This document shows, in pieces, positions 1-8,198 of a DNA stretch of 64,000 nucleotides; positions within the stretch are counted from its first letter, which is position 1; each line of letters begins with the position of its first letter. This stretch comes from Helicobacter sp. 12S02634-8 (lineage in GTDB: Bacteria; Campylobacterota; Campylobacteria; Campylobacterales; Helicobacteraceae): positions 1 to 64,000 of the forward strand of contig NZ_MLAP01000005.1 of the NCBI RefSeq assembly GCF_002272865.1, written 5' to 3'. The translations under genes and the position numbers were made by a program. The notes beneath the pieces were generated by a model. It did no database searches and had not been told where the DNA came from. It saw nothing but the letters and a program-made list of their open reading frames with translations.

Positions 1-447
1 CCTCCCTCCTTTTATTTAAAAATAAATAATACTTGGCGATAAGTATATTCTAATCAGAAAGGTTTGTCAATAGTATATAAAGTAATAAAATCTAGTCTTT
101 TATATAGCTATTTTATGTCCTATGGATCATAGCTGATGGGTGGATTTGGGTTAAAAAGATATGAAATATTTTATCTATGGATACAAATAGATGTTGCATT
201 TTATTGGTTGTGTGTGCCTTCTAATGTGTATGCAAAATCGTGATAATGCTTGATGTGGGGGGGATATGAGAGGATATGAAAGGAGGGTTGTGTATTTTTA
301 GTATCTATTGTCGATAGATATTTGATAGGTTTTAGAGTGGTAATGATTATAGTATTTAAAATATTTAATTTTATGGAAATTTTTCTATTTTTGATAAAAG
401 GTAAAATGATATTGATATATTTCTTTAATCCATTACTTTCCCTCATA
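1..447. other. AT-rich intergenic region, no confident gene
   Basis: I see no convincing gene here. A purine-rich RBS-like run on the minus strand (complement of positions 1-9) could belong to a minus-strand gene lying left of the window. An 87-codon minus-strand frame (201-464) is low-complexity and overlaps the toxin 3' end, so I do not call it. Confidence 0.5.
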
Positions 448-717
448 TCACCCAAATAAATCACTATGCTTGCCTATATCAATGCAAATTAAGATCAGTC
501 CATCTTGTTGTTTTTGATAAATCAATAATAAATCAGGTCTTAAGTGGCATTCTCTGTATTTTTTCAATTTACCCATCAAGCTATGATCTCGATACTTTTT
601 GTCTAAAACTTCATTATTGGCAAGCTTTTCTAAAACAATCTTGAATATATTTTTATCTTCTTCAGAGAGTTTTTTATATGACTTCTTGAATGATTTTGTT
701 AGCTTAATGGTTGGCAT
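448..717 (-). CDS. YafQ/RelE-family mRNA interferase toxin
   Basis: This 89-residue protein looks like the toxin of a type II toxin-antitoxin pair. YafQ and RelE relatives, including H. pylori HP0894, cut mRNA, often at the ribosome. The sequence shows the family pattern: a basic amphipathic N-terminus (KLTKSFKKSYKKL), then YRDHSLMGKL, RECHLRPDLLLIY and the C-terminal GKHSDLFG, where YafQ proteins carry their catalytic histidine. Its start lies inside the 3' end of the upstream antitoxin gene (14-base overlap), so the two are probably translationally coupled. Family assignment is from motif memory; target specificity is unknown. Confidence 0.88.
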   Translation of the reverse strand: MPTIKLTKSFKKSYKKLSEEDKNIFKIVLEKLANNEVLDKKYRDHSLMGKLKKYRECHLRPDLLLIYQKQQDGLILICIDIGKHSDLFG

Positions 718-955
718 CTAAAAAATCTATTGCTTCATTATAGCTAGAAAAGATATCGACTTTTCCATTTTCTGCTTCTGTGATCGCATTTTTTAGTTGT
801 TTGCCAGGAGAGCTTTTGTCTATTTTTGGAAAAGCTGATTTTGTATTATTCCCTTTTCTAACCTGTATTTTTGCTTGTGGCTCTAGTTTGACTACGCTTT
901 TTATAGCCTTTAGCAATCGCTCATCTGCATTGGATATTTTCAATATTAATTCCAC
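704..955 (-). CDS. Antitoxin of the YafQ-like pair
   Basis: An 83-residue protein immediately upstream of, and overlapping, the toxin gene. I place the start at the GTG at 955 because AAGGAG lies six bases before it; the frame is open from a TTG at 979 but that has no ribosome site. The N-terminal part (ELILKISNADERLLKAIKSV) is plausibly the dimerising DNA-binding half. The C-terminal part, ending in FSSYNEAIDFLDANH, resembles toxin-neutralising tails of RelB/DinJ-type antitoxins. It is recognised by position and size as much as by sequence. Such antitoxins normally repress their own promoter. Confidence 0.75.
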   Translation of the reverse strand: MELILKISNADERLLKAIKSVVKLEPQAKIQVRKGNNTKSAFPKIDKSSPGKQLKNAITEAENGKVDIFSSYNEAIDFLDANH

Positions 956-979
956 TTTGCACTCCTTACATTTTCCCAA

Positions 980-1011
980 AAGGGATAATGCCCTTGATTT
1001 GTTGTATTATA
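980..1011 (-). promoter_or_regulatory. Toxin-antitoxin promoter and candidate operator
   Basis: On the minus strand TGC-TATAAT (TATAAT at 1006-1011) is an extended -10 box. It is followed by a 5-bp inverted repeat AAGGG-N6-CCCTT at 980-995, close to the expected transcription start. A palindrome here would suit antitoxin autoregulation; this is inference. Confidence 0.5.
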
Positions 1012-1360
1012 GCATAGCCTTTTCTCTCAAGCTACAAACAAAATCCAAGGGAGCATAACAAGCCTTGAGTTGGGAATTTAACTTAAGGGGTGGTTATCAA
1101 ACAACAGACATAAAAACTCTTTAAGTTTCCAACTGATGGAATATACAGCAATAAAGTGGTTACCATTTGAATATGCTTGAAAGATTATTTTAAATGGTAA
1201 CCACTTTGGTAACCATTGTTCTAAAAATAGGGGAGTTTCGCAAATCAGGGGCTTGCAGAAAATCTATCAAAAAAATCTGCCAAAAAAGCTCGTAAAATAG
1301 GTGGTTTTAGAGGAAAATTGTATCAATGTTTGGAATATTGTATGCAAAAGAAAATGGAAA
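1012..1360. other. Intergenic region between the tRNA and the toxin-antitoxin pair
   Basis: No gene is supported here. The stretch holds the long inverted repeat at 1153-1207 and a third copy of the same core at 1207-1215. The rest is ordinary AT-rich spacer, possibly relics of lost genes. Confidence 0.5.
1153..1215. repeat. 16-bp perfect inverted repeat with three TGGTWACCA cores
   Basis: AAAGTGGTTACCATTT (1153-1168) is matched perfectly by its reverse complement at 1192-1207 across a 23-base spacer. The core TGGTWACCA, itself nearly palindromic, occurs at 1157-1165, 1195-1203 and again at 1207-1215. No T-run follows on either strand, so it is not a standard terminator. It may be a multi-site operator or the remnant of a mobile element end. 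Confidence 0.8.
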
Positions 1361-1437
1361 TGGTGTCCACGGCGGGATTTGAACCCACGACCTTATGATT
1401 AGGAATCATACGCTCTATCCAGCTGAGCTACGAGGAC
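1361..1437 (-). tRNA. tRNA-Arg (anticodon CCU)
   Basis: The complement folds as a standard cloverleaf: acceptor GTCCTCG, D-arm GCTC..GAGC, anticodon stem TATGA/TCATA with loop TTCCTAA giving anticodon CCU, and T-arm GTGGG-TTCAAAT-CCCGC. CCA is encoded at 1361-1363. Acceptor pair 5-68 reads U-U rather than a Watson-Crick pair. It lies about 44 bases downstream of the HU gene on the same strand and may be co-transcribed with it. Confidence 0.95.
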
Positions 1438-1451
1438 TCAGGGACCGCACC

Positions 1452-1466
1452 TTGAGCATAGCTCAA
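1452..1466. other. Short perfect stem-loop between HU and tRNA-Arg
   Basis: TTGAGC-ATA-GCTCAA forms a 6-bp stem with a 3-base loop. No U-tract follows on the minus strand, so it may be a processing or stability element rather than a terminator. Confidence 0.35.
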
Positions 1467-1480
1467 AATGCAGTGAGTGA

Positions 1481-1768
1481 TTATTTTTTCACTTTAGCTA
1501 CAAGATCTTTAAGACCTTTTCCAGGTTTAAATTTTGGCACCATTTTATCGGCTGTTTTATAAGTTTTGCTGCTTCCAGGAACTTTTCCTGATTTGCCTTT
1601 TTGGAGAACGACTTCAAATTTTCCAAAACCTACTAGCTCAACATTTTGCTTTTTAGAAAGTGCTTTTTCTACAGCTGCTGTAAAAGCATTGACTGCGTTT
1701 TCAGCCTCTTTTTTGGTCGCAAATTCACCTGCATCTTTGACAAAATCTACAAATTCTGCTTTATTCAT
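1481..1768 (-). CDS. hup: DNA-binding protein HU
   Basis: A 95-residue nucleoid-associated histone-like protein that bends and compacts DNA as a dimer. It begins MNKAEFVDFVK, has the alternating helical N-terminal body (EAENAVNAFTAAVEKAL), the GFGKFEV strand and a C-terminal arm with VPGSSKTYK and VPKFKPGKGLKDLV. The length is normal for HU. The start at 1768 is chosen because GGAGG precedes it; upstream in-frame starts would add a non-homologous tail. A sigma-70-like promoter lies just upstream. Confidence 0.97.
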   Translation of the reverse strand: MNKAEFVDFVKDAGEFATKKEAENAVNAFTAAVEKALSKKQNVELVGFGKFEVVLQKGKSGKVPGSSKTYKTADKMVPKFKPGKGLKDLVAKVKK

Positions 1769-1816
1769 AATAGCCTCCATACTTGGAATATTTTTGTTTT
1801 TATTCAAAACTCGGCT

Positions 1817-1845
1817 ATTCTACTTATATTTTCTCTTAAAATCAA
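1817..1845 (-). promoter_or_regulatory. Promoter of the HU gene
   Basis: On the minus strand TTGATT (1840-1845) and TAGAAT (1817-1822) are separated by 17 bp, a good sigma-70 arrangement. The start codon at 1768 lies about 50 bases downstream. Confidence 0.6.
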
Positions 1846-1906
1846 GGCATTTAAGGGGATTTTGCAAACTTTAGGGGGAATTTTGCTCCTTTTTAAGGCA
1901 TTTTTA

Positions 1907-1914
1907 TATACAAT
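1907..1914 (+). promoter_or_regulatory. Likely -10 box of gapA
   Basis: TATACAAT, containing TACAAT at 1909-1914, lies about 49 bases before the gapA start. The -35 region is poor, which is common in this phylum. Confidence 0.45.
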
Positions 1915-1962
1915 AAGCTCCAAATTTATCCCTATCATCACTCTAAAGCAAAGGATTTGACA

Positions 1963-2955
1963 ATGGCTCTAAAAGTCGCAATCAACGGAAGTGGGAGAAT
2001 CGGACTCTGTGCAAGCAGAGTGATCGGCGCAAGAGATGACATTGAGCTTGTAGCCCTCAATAGCACTGCTGATATCGATACATTGCTACACCTCATCTGT
2101 TTTGACTCAGTGCACCGAGGCTACGATGCAGAAAAAATCGATGCGACAACCTTACGCATTGGCAAAAGCAAAAATGTAAAAATACTCTCCAATCGCGATC
2201 CATTGCAGCTAGACTTCTCTGCGTATGGGGCAAGGGGCGTGATTGAATGCACGGGCAAATTCAACTCTTTGGAAAAATCCTCCCTCCACCTCAAAGACAA
2301 CATTGAAAGAGTCATCATCTCAGCGCCTGCTGAAAATACCCCGACTTTTGTCTATGGCGTCAATCATACCACCTATCAAGGGCAAAAGGTCATTTCAAAC
2401 GCTTCTTGCACGACCAACTGCCTAGCACCCATTGTCAAAGTCCTCCACGAGCGTTTTGGGATAGAAAACGCCTTGATGACAACGATCCATAGCTACACCA
2501 ACGATCAAAATCTCTTAGATGTCAAGCACAAAGATATCCGCCGTGCTAGGGCTGCAGGGCTCAATATGATCCCCACGACAACAGGTGCAGCCAAAGCCAT
2601 TGGGCTAGTGATCCCCGAGCTTGAAGGCAAACTCAATGGTATTTCTATTCGCGTCCCCACTCCTGATGTGAGCTTGATTGACCTCAGCGCTAATCTTGCC
2701 ACAAGCACCACAAAAGATACCATCAATCAAGCACTCACAGAAGCACAAAATAGCTCAATGCAAGGTATCATTGCTGTGGATACAAACAAATGCGTTTCTA
2801 GCGATTTCATCGGCTCAGCCTATAGTGCCATTTTTATACCCGATAAAACGCTTGTGCTCGCAGATAAAAGTATCAAGGTCTTAGCTTGGTATGATAATGA
2901 AATGGGCTATAGCCACAGACTTGTAGATATGAGTGTTTGGGCGTTGAGCCATTAG
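1963..2955 (+). CDS. gapA: Glyceraldehyde-3-phosphate dehydrogenase
   Basis: A 330-residue cytoplasmic enzyme interconverting glyceraldehyde-3-phosphate and 1,3-bisphosphoglycerate. Visible are the Rossmann start (INGSGRIG), the catalytic motif [12 protein letters not shown] with Cys149, and [11 protein letters not shown] near the C-terminus. The ATG at 1963 has AAGGA seven bases upstream; a TTG two codons earlier is less likely. After the second beta strand the usual acidic residue that selects NAD is replaced (ALNSTAD where many enzymes have ND), so NADP use is possible. It is followed after 8 bases by pgi, so the two probably form an operon. In Helicobacter the pathway likely runs mainly towards gluconeogenesis. 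Confidence 0.97.
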   Translation: MALKVAINGSGRIGLCASRVIGARDDIELVALNSTADIDTLLHLICFDSVHRGYDAEKIDATTLRIGKSKNVKILSNRDPLQLDFSAYGARGVIECTGKFNSLEKSSLHLKDNIERVIISAPAENTPTFVYGVNHTTYQGQKVISNASCTTNCLAPIVKVLHERFGIENALMTTIHSYTNDQNLLDVKHKDIRRARAAGLNMIPTTTGAAKAIGLVIPELEGKLNGISIRVPTPDVSLIDLSANLATSTTKDTINQALTEAQNSSMQGIIAVDTNKCVSSDFIGSAYSAIFIPDKTLVLADKSIKVLAWYDNEMGYSHRLVDMSVWALSH

Positions 2956-2963
2956 AGATTGTA

Positions 2964-4235
2964 ATGCTAACTTTCAATCAATATTTTGACAAAAACCCCG
3001 AGCTAAGACATCTTGCTCACCCCACTAAAAAAGCCTTGGATAATGTGTTTGGAATCATCAATGCAGAATATCGAGCCAAAAAGAGTGGTTATTACAGACT
3101 GCCCTTTGAAGAAAAAGCCCTCAAAGATTCCAAGCAATACATCACAGACCATCAAGCCCTCCTCAAACAAATCAAAAACTTAGTCATCATCGGCATAGGT
3201 GGGAGCTCTCTAGGGCTCAAAGCCATTGATAGTATCCTCCAACATCTCCCCGTGCGCAAAGAAATCACACTGACCTTTTTAGAGCATACCGATCCGATTG
3301 AAATACAAAAATCACTCTTTGGTATCAGCAAAGAAGATACTTTATTTGTCATCATCTCCAAATCTGGCACGACCATCGAAACTTCATCGTTGATGAAATA
3401 TGTCATCTGGCGCTATGAGCTGCTTGCTAGCCAAGAAAGTAAAGAACATATGGTATTGATTACTGATGAAGACTCTCCTCTACATCTCTTAGCACAAGAT
3501 CAAAATATCCCCGTGCTCACTATCGCTAAAAATATCGGGGGGCGCTTTTCTGTCTTGAGTAGTGTGGGGATTTTGCCTTTAATGCTTTTGGGCTATGATG
3601 TCAATGCCTTGCTGCAAGGGGCTGCTGCATTTGAACAGAGATTTTTTGAACGCAAAGAAGAGCACTTGCTTAAAAAAGCAATTTTTTTAGCCAAAAATCG
3701 CGAACATTTTCCGATCAATATTCTTTTTTCATATTCGAGTGCGCTCAAAGATTTCAACTCTTGGTATGTGCAGTTATGGGGAGAGTCGCTAGGAAAGCTT
3801 GATATTTATGGTAAAAAGGTTGGTCTTACGCCGATTGGTCTTATCGGGAGTATCGATCAGCACTCATTTTTGCAGCTCATCGCACAAGGACTGATGGATA
3901 AAACCGTGACTTTTATCAGCCTAAATCGGACCAAATATGCCGAACCCAAAATCCCTGATTTAAAATGCAAATACCTTGAATCGACAGATTTTGTCAATAA
4001 TACCTCCTTTGCTAAACTGCTCAATCTCCAGCAAATCGCCACGATGGAAACGATACAAAATGAAGGTATCCCTACAGACCATATTGAAATCGATGAGCTG
4101 TGTGAGGGGAGTGTGGGGAAGTTGATTATTTATTTTGAGCTTTTGACTTCGTGTGTGGGCGGGATTTTTAATATCAACTCCTACGATCAGCCTGCTGTAG
4201 AGTTTGGCAAAATCCGATTGAGAGAGATGTTTTGA
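2964..4235 (+). CDS. pgi: Glucose-6-phosphate isomerase (short form)
   Basis: A 423-residue enzyme converting glucose-6-phosphate and fructose-6-phosphate. It shows IGIGGSSLGLKAI, the SIS-domain phosphate loop ISKSGTTIETSS, the catalytic-Glu segment QLWGESLGK, and SIDQHSFLQL. The length matches the compact isomerases of Campylobacter and Bacillus rather than the roughly 550-residue enzyme of H. pylori. I take the ATG at 2964, eight bases after gapA; an in-frame TTG at 2937 inside gapA is the alternative. Confidence 0.95.
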   Translation: MLTFNQYFDKNPELRHLAHPTKKALDNVFGIINAEYRAKKSGYYRLPFEEKALKDSKQYITDHQALLKQIKNLVIIGIGGSSLGLKAIDSILQHLPVRKEITLTFLEHTDPIEIQKSLFGISKEDTLFVIISKSGTTIETSSLMKYVIWRYELLASQESKEHMVLITDEDSPLHLLAQDQNIPVLTIAKNIGGRFSVLSSVGILPLMLLGYDVNALLQGAAAFEQRFFERKEEHLLKKAIFLAKNREHFPINILFSYSSALKDFNSWYVQLWGESLGKLDIYGKKVGLTPIGLIGSIDQHSFLQLIAQGLMDKTVTFISLNRTKYAEPKIPDLKCKYLESTDFVNNTSFAKLLNLQQIATMETIQNEGIPTDHIEIDELCEGSVGKLIIYFELLTSCVGGIFNINSYDQPAVEFGKIRLREMF

Positions 4236-4370
4236 ATCCAATCAATCAGCAAGGCTAGGAAAGGCTAAGAGATGGGATATTTTCAAAAGTATCTGCAAAA
4301 GTATCTATATGCATGATGTGATACCACTAACTAATGTAAATATATGCTCTGATTGCAAGGTCAGCACTCC

Positions 4371-6413
4371 ATGAATACACTCAAGGTATGCTTCAATCAG
4401 TATATTTTACGCTATATGCATCTTTATGACCCTGGTTATTTTAGCTTGATCTATGCTTTTAAGACGCTCATTGCAGTGTTTTTGAGTATTTTTATCAATG
4501 TGCTATTGTTTGGCCCTGCTGTGATTGTATGGGCAGGTTTGTTGCCGATCCATATTTATTTTTTGAATACCTTGATTGGCGATAGACCTTCAAAAATAAA
4601 ATACCTGATTGCCTTTGTGTGCTTGAGTGCTTTGGCTGTATGGATATTTAGCATAGTGGCAGATTATGGGGTTTGGCTGTCTGTGCCTGTGGTGGTATTG
4701 GCTTTTATAGTGGGGATTGTGGGGGCTTATAGTATCGATTTGCAAAAAGTCCTCAATATGGTTCTCATCAATGGTCTAGTCGCTTGTATCTATGTGGATT
4801 CTCAAATCTCCTTGAGCTTAAATCACGAGATTTTGACGATTCTTATAGGTGGTGGGAGTGGGATTTTGCTGCAGCTTTTTGTGTTTGTGGGCAAATATGG
4901 AAAATTCACCAAAAAAAGATTCCCACCCTTGCTCTTTGATTTAGAATTAATGCTCCAAAGCATTACAGACACAGCCGATTATCCCCAAATTAGAGATAAG
5001 ACACTCCAACAAATTGAGAGTATCAAATATATTTTCAACTCTCAAGCAAGCAAAATCAAAGACCCCCATACAGTCAAAAACGCCAAACGAGCTTTATTCT
5101 ATCTCTATCGGATTGAAGAAATCTACCACTCGATTGATTCGATCCATCATTATTTCACAACTCAAGGCTTCCCAAAGCTTTTTACCCATCTCCAAAGAGA
5201 AATGATACACAATCTCAAAGAGCTATCCAAGCTTTTTGAAGCCCATCGCCCGCACCTAGAAAGAAACGCCCTCCAAGAAGCCTTGAGGGCTGATAACATC
5301 GCAATAGACAGAGTGTTTATCAATTCGATAAAAATCATCTATAACAAAATGGAGTCTTTCCGCAGAGGCGGGGAAGAAGAAGCCTATCTTGCGCAGTTTG
5401 TCCCCCCAAAAACGCTCAAAGATATTTTAGGAGTATTCCAATATGCCCACCCTATCTTTCGATATTCGATCAAATACGCCCTAGTGCTTGGGGCAAGTAT
5501 CTTTGTAGCCAGATACCTCAAGATAGACCACGGCATGTGGATTGCTATGGGGGCAATCGCTATCATCAGACCAAGCCTAGGGAGTATCAAAGGTATCAGC
5601 AAGGATTATGTGATCGGGACTTTTATCGGATTACTCGCAGGTATAGGGCTTGTGATGGTGTTTGGAGGGACGCAGGTATTCCATCTTTTATTTTTGGTCG
5701 TTTTGTTTTTATTCATCTATTTAAAAGTCTATCCTTATTGCTTATGGTCTGGGGTGATGATGGTGGCGTTTGTGATGTTGTTTGCGAGCTTGAGGGCAGA
5801 TTTTTTGCCATTGATTTTTGATAGATTTTTGTATATTTTGATAGGTTTTGGGATCGTGTTTGGGGCTTTTTGGTTTTTATGGCCCAAATATAGCCGCGAT
5901 GAAGTGATACCTAATATCAAAAATAATATCTTACAGCTAAAAAAGCTCACAGCCACAATCTTAGAGGGATTGGGGACAATGATGGATGCACGCAGGGAGT
6001 TTTTGGGGCTACAAAGTGTATTTTTCACTCAATACAATCAGCTCAATGCCTCGATTCAAGAAGCAGCAAAAGAAAACAATATCCCAAACACTTCTGAAAT
6101 CACTCACGCATTGAACGCTCTCAAATACATCGATCATATCCATCAAAACACCAACAAACTCTATGATTATTTGCTGCATATCCCACAAGCTGAATTATGC
6201 GATAATAGAGAGCTTTTCAAAAATGATATGACCCTGCTCTTGACGCGATATGAAATGCTCTCAAAGCTCATTGATGGGCTGCCTTATTATTTCAAAGAAG
6301 AAAAAGATGGGCGATTTTTATGTATGGAAGAAAAATTCAGTATGATAGTCGATAATATTTTTGACTTACAAAATCAACTCTATCTGGTTGTTTTGTCAAA
6401 AATCAAACACTGA
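4371..6413 (+). CDS. FUSC-family inner membrane protein
   Basis: A 680-residue protein with the architecture of the fusaric-acid-resistance/YccS group: an N-terminal cluster of hydrophobic helices (about residues 20-175), a long soluble helical section (about 180-350), a second membrane cluster (about 360-500, including WIAMGAIAIIRPSLGSIKG) and a soluble helical tail. Relatives are thought to export aromatic acids or similar compounds, often with membrane-fusion partners, but none is adjacent. The substrate cannot be inferred. The start at 4371 has AAGG about ten bases upstream; an earlier TTG would add six residues. Confidence 0.75.
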   Translation: MNTLKVCFNQYILRYMHLYDPGYFSLIYAFKTLIAVFLSIFINVLLFGPAVIVWAGLLPIHIYFLNTLIGDRPSKIKYLIAFVCLSALAVWIFSIVADYGVWLSVPVVVLAFIVGIVGAYSIDLQKVLNMVLINGLVACIYVDSQISLSLNHEILTILIGGGSGILLQLFVFVGKYGKFTKKRFPPLLFDLELMLQSITDTADYPQIRDKTLQQIESIKYIFNSQASKIKDPHTVKNAKRALFYLYRIEEIYHSIDSIHHYFTTQGFPKLFTHLQREMIHNLKELSKLFEAHRPHLERNALQEALRADNIAIDRVFINSIKIIYNKMESFRRGGEEEAYLAQFVPPKTLKDILGVFQYAHPIFRYSIKYALVLGASIFVARYLKIDHGMWIAMGAIAIIRPSLGSIKGISKDYVIGTFIGLLAGIGLVMVFGGTQVFHLLFLVVLFLFIYLKVYPYCLWSGVMMVAFVMLFASLRADFLPLIFDRFLYILIGFGIVFGAFWFLWPKYSRDEVIPNIKNNILQLKKLTATILEGLGTMMDARREFLGLQSVFFTQYNQLNASIQEAAKENNIPNTSEITHALNALKYIDHIHQNTNKLYDYLLHIPQAELCDNRELFKNDMTLLLTRYEMLSKLIDGLPYYFKEEKDGRFLCMEEKFSMIVDNIFDLQNQLYLVVLSKIKH

Positions 6414-6480
6414 TTAAACGCTAAAGTAGGGGCAAGTCCCCAAGTTAATTGCAATATTGATTAAAGTTTATGGAGAAAAA

Positions 6481-7209
6481 ATGAATACCTTAGAAAAAGA
6501 AAGAAAAAAAGTTGCTTTGTTTATTGATTGTGAAAATGTCAGTCAAAAACTCATTGGCGAGATTATGGAGCGCTTGGCTGAAGTGGGAGAAGTGTGTGTG
6601 AAAAAGGCATATGGAGATTGGCGCAATACTGCAATCAAGGGCTGGGAAGAGGCATTGATCAAGTATTCGATTGAGCCCATACACATCATCACAGGCAATC
6701 GCAATGGCGATGGGAGCAAGGCAGGCAAAAACTCTTCAGATATTAAAATCACCATTGATGTCATCAACACATTGCACTCAGGCGTGATGGAGTGTATCGC
6801 TTTGGCTACAAGTGATAGTGATTTTGCCCCCTTAGCCCAAGAGATAAGAACTAAGGGCATTCCAGCCATTGGCTTTGGCGAGAGAAAGGCAAGAGAGGAT
6901 TTCCGCAAGGCTTTCACGAGCTTTGAAGAACTAGGTATCATACACCCTACCAAAGACCCCCAGCTCTCCAAAGACAAAAACCTCATCAAGCTACTCAAAG
7001 AAGCTGTCGAATCCACCTCAGGCGATGATGGCAAATCGCTTGTTTCTCGGGTGGGTCTTTGGATCAAAAATAACTATTTCAAATCAGCTTCTTCTTATGG
7101 TCTTGATGGCTGGGGCGATGTGTTTAAGGCATTGCCCGATTTTTTTGATGTGACTTATAGTGGTGTCAATAACAGCATCATGAGTGTGCAATACCGAAAA
7201 AAATCCTAA
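6481..7209 (+). CDS. NYN-domain protein with probable OST-HTH/LOTUS domain
   Basis: A 242-residue protein. The first part is a NYN (PIN-like) domain of the LabA/DUF88 type: FIDCENV carries the first acidic residue, SDIKITIDVINTL the middle ones, and ALATSDSDFAPLAQEIR the last acidic cluster, followed by GIPAIGFGERKA. NYN proteins are metal-dependent RNA-cleaving candidates. The last 75 residues (KLLKEAVES ... GDDGKSLVSRVG ... YGLDGWGDVFKALPDFFDV) resemble an OST-HTH/LOTUS RNA-binding domain. GGAG precedes the ATG at 6481. It stands alone between the FUSC gene and convergent thiL. Confidence 0.82.
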   Translation: MNTLEKERKKVALFIDCENVSQKLIGEIMERLAEVGEVCVKKAYGDWRNTAIKGWEEALIKYSIEPIHIITGNRNGDGSKAGKNSSDIKITIDVINTLHSGVMECIALATSDSDFAPLAQEIRTKGIPAIGFGERKAREDFRKAFTSFEELGIIHPTKDPQLSKDKNLIKLLKEAVESTSGDDGKSLVSRVGLWIKNNYFKSASSYGLDGWGDVFKALPDFFDVTYSGVNNSIMSVQYRKKS

Positions 7210-7221
7210 AGCCCAAAATAT

Positions 7222-7266
7222 CTCCATAGTCCAAAAATTTTTAAAAATTTTAAAAAATTAAAAAAG
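7222..7266. terminator. AT-rich self-complementary tract between convergent genes
   Basis: Runs of AAAAATTTTT alternate between the 3' ends of the NYN gene and thiL. They could form weak hairpins with U-tails in both directions. No GC-rich stem is present, so terminator function is only possible. Confidence 0.3.
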
Positions 7267-7286
7267 AAGGGGGGTGGCTAGAAAGT

Positions 7287-8165
7287 TCAATGCCATAGAT
7301 AAGAGGGATAAGTGCTATGCCCACGCGCGAGTTTGCCAATACAAGTGATACGAACTCGATATTTTTTAGCAAGACGCAAAAGCCGCACAGAATCTTTAGG
7401 TGCGATACAAAAAAGCACTTCATATTCTTCACCACTCTGATAAGCGCTCTTGCGTTGAAAGAGCTTAAAGGCAAGGCGATTGGCGTTTGAGAGCGTGTTG
7501 AGCTCTGCGTAGATACCATCAGAAACATCTGTGCATATATGCGTAAATTTGGCAATCGCGCGGATAAAACTCTCGCGCAAAATCGGAGAATAAAAACGCG
7601 AACGCAAGGATTTGACACCACCTCTTTGGCGATTTTTAAGCTCTTTGAGGCTGCTACCTAGAGTGCCTGTGTGGTAAATCAGATCCCCTACTCTGCCCCC
7701 ATATCGCAAGAGCGCAGGTCGCTTCGCTTGCCCAATCATTGTGATTGTGATACCCAATATGGGCGCACTGATGGTATCGCCCCCGATGATTTGGATCTGA
7801 AACTCTCTGCAAGCCCGCACAAAACCAGCAATCAAAGCGCGGATATAGCCTTTGGTAATGTCTTTAGGGAGCGAAAGGGCTAAAAGTGCATATTTAGGCA
7901 CAGCGTTCATCACTAAAATATCTGAAATATTGACCAAAAATGCCTTATAGCCAATCTCTTGAGGGCTAAACCACTCCCTTTTGAAATGCACCCCCTCCCA
8001 AAACATATCCATTCCATACACAGGGCTATTGATATCATTAGGCAAACAAGCAGGCTTTGGATAGCCACCTTTTTGAGAAGTCAGCAAAACTGCATCATCA
8101 CCCAAGCCTTTTGTGATACCTGTATCTTTGAGGGTTTGGATAAAAAACTTTTCAATATCTTCCAT
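7287..8165 (-). CDS. thiL: Thiamine-monophosphate kinase
   Basis: A 292-residue enzyme that phosphorylates thiamine monophosphate to the cofactor thiamine diphosphate. It carries GLGDDAVLL near the N-terminus (metal/ATP site), DMFWEGVHF, NISDILVMNAVPKYALL, GGDTISAPILGITITMIGQ and the C-terminal CTDVSDGIYAEL, in the order expected for the PurM/ThiL fold. The ATG at 8165 is preferred over an adjacent TTG. It ends the minus-strand run after nadC, with which it is probably co-transcribed. Confidence 0.93.
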   Translation of the reverse strand: MEDIEKFFIQTLKDTGITKGLGDDAVLLTSQKGGYPKPACLPNDINSPVYGMDMFWEGVHFKREWFSPQEIGYKAFLVNISDILVMNAVPKYALLALSLPKDITKGYIRALIAGFVRACREFQIQIIGGDTISAPILGITITMIGQAKRPALLRYGGRVGDLIYHTGTLGSSLKELKNRQRGGVKSLRSRFYSPILRESFIRAIAKFTHICTDVSDGIYAELNTLSNANRLAFKLFQRKSAYQSGEEYEVLFCIAPKDSVRLLRLAKKYRVRITCIGKLARGHSTYPSYLWH

Positions 8166-8198
8166 CAATGCCTACTGACTTTGATTTGATACACAAAC

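Noticed and set aside
201-464. 87-codon minus-strand reading frame
   Set aside because: Low-complexity AT-rich composition, no recognisable domain, start overlaps the toxin end and no good ribosome site.
780-1058. Plus-strand reading frame across the antitoxin
   Set aside because: Antisense shadow of the antitoxin gene; hydrophobic composition arises from its codon complement.
2937-2963. In-frame TTG start for pgi inside gapA
   Set aside because: No ribosome site, extra residues unlike the family; ATG at 2964 is preferred.
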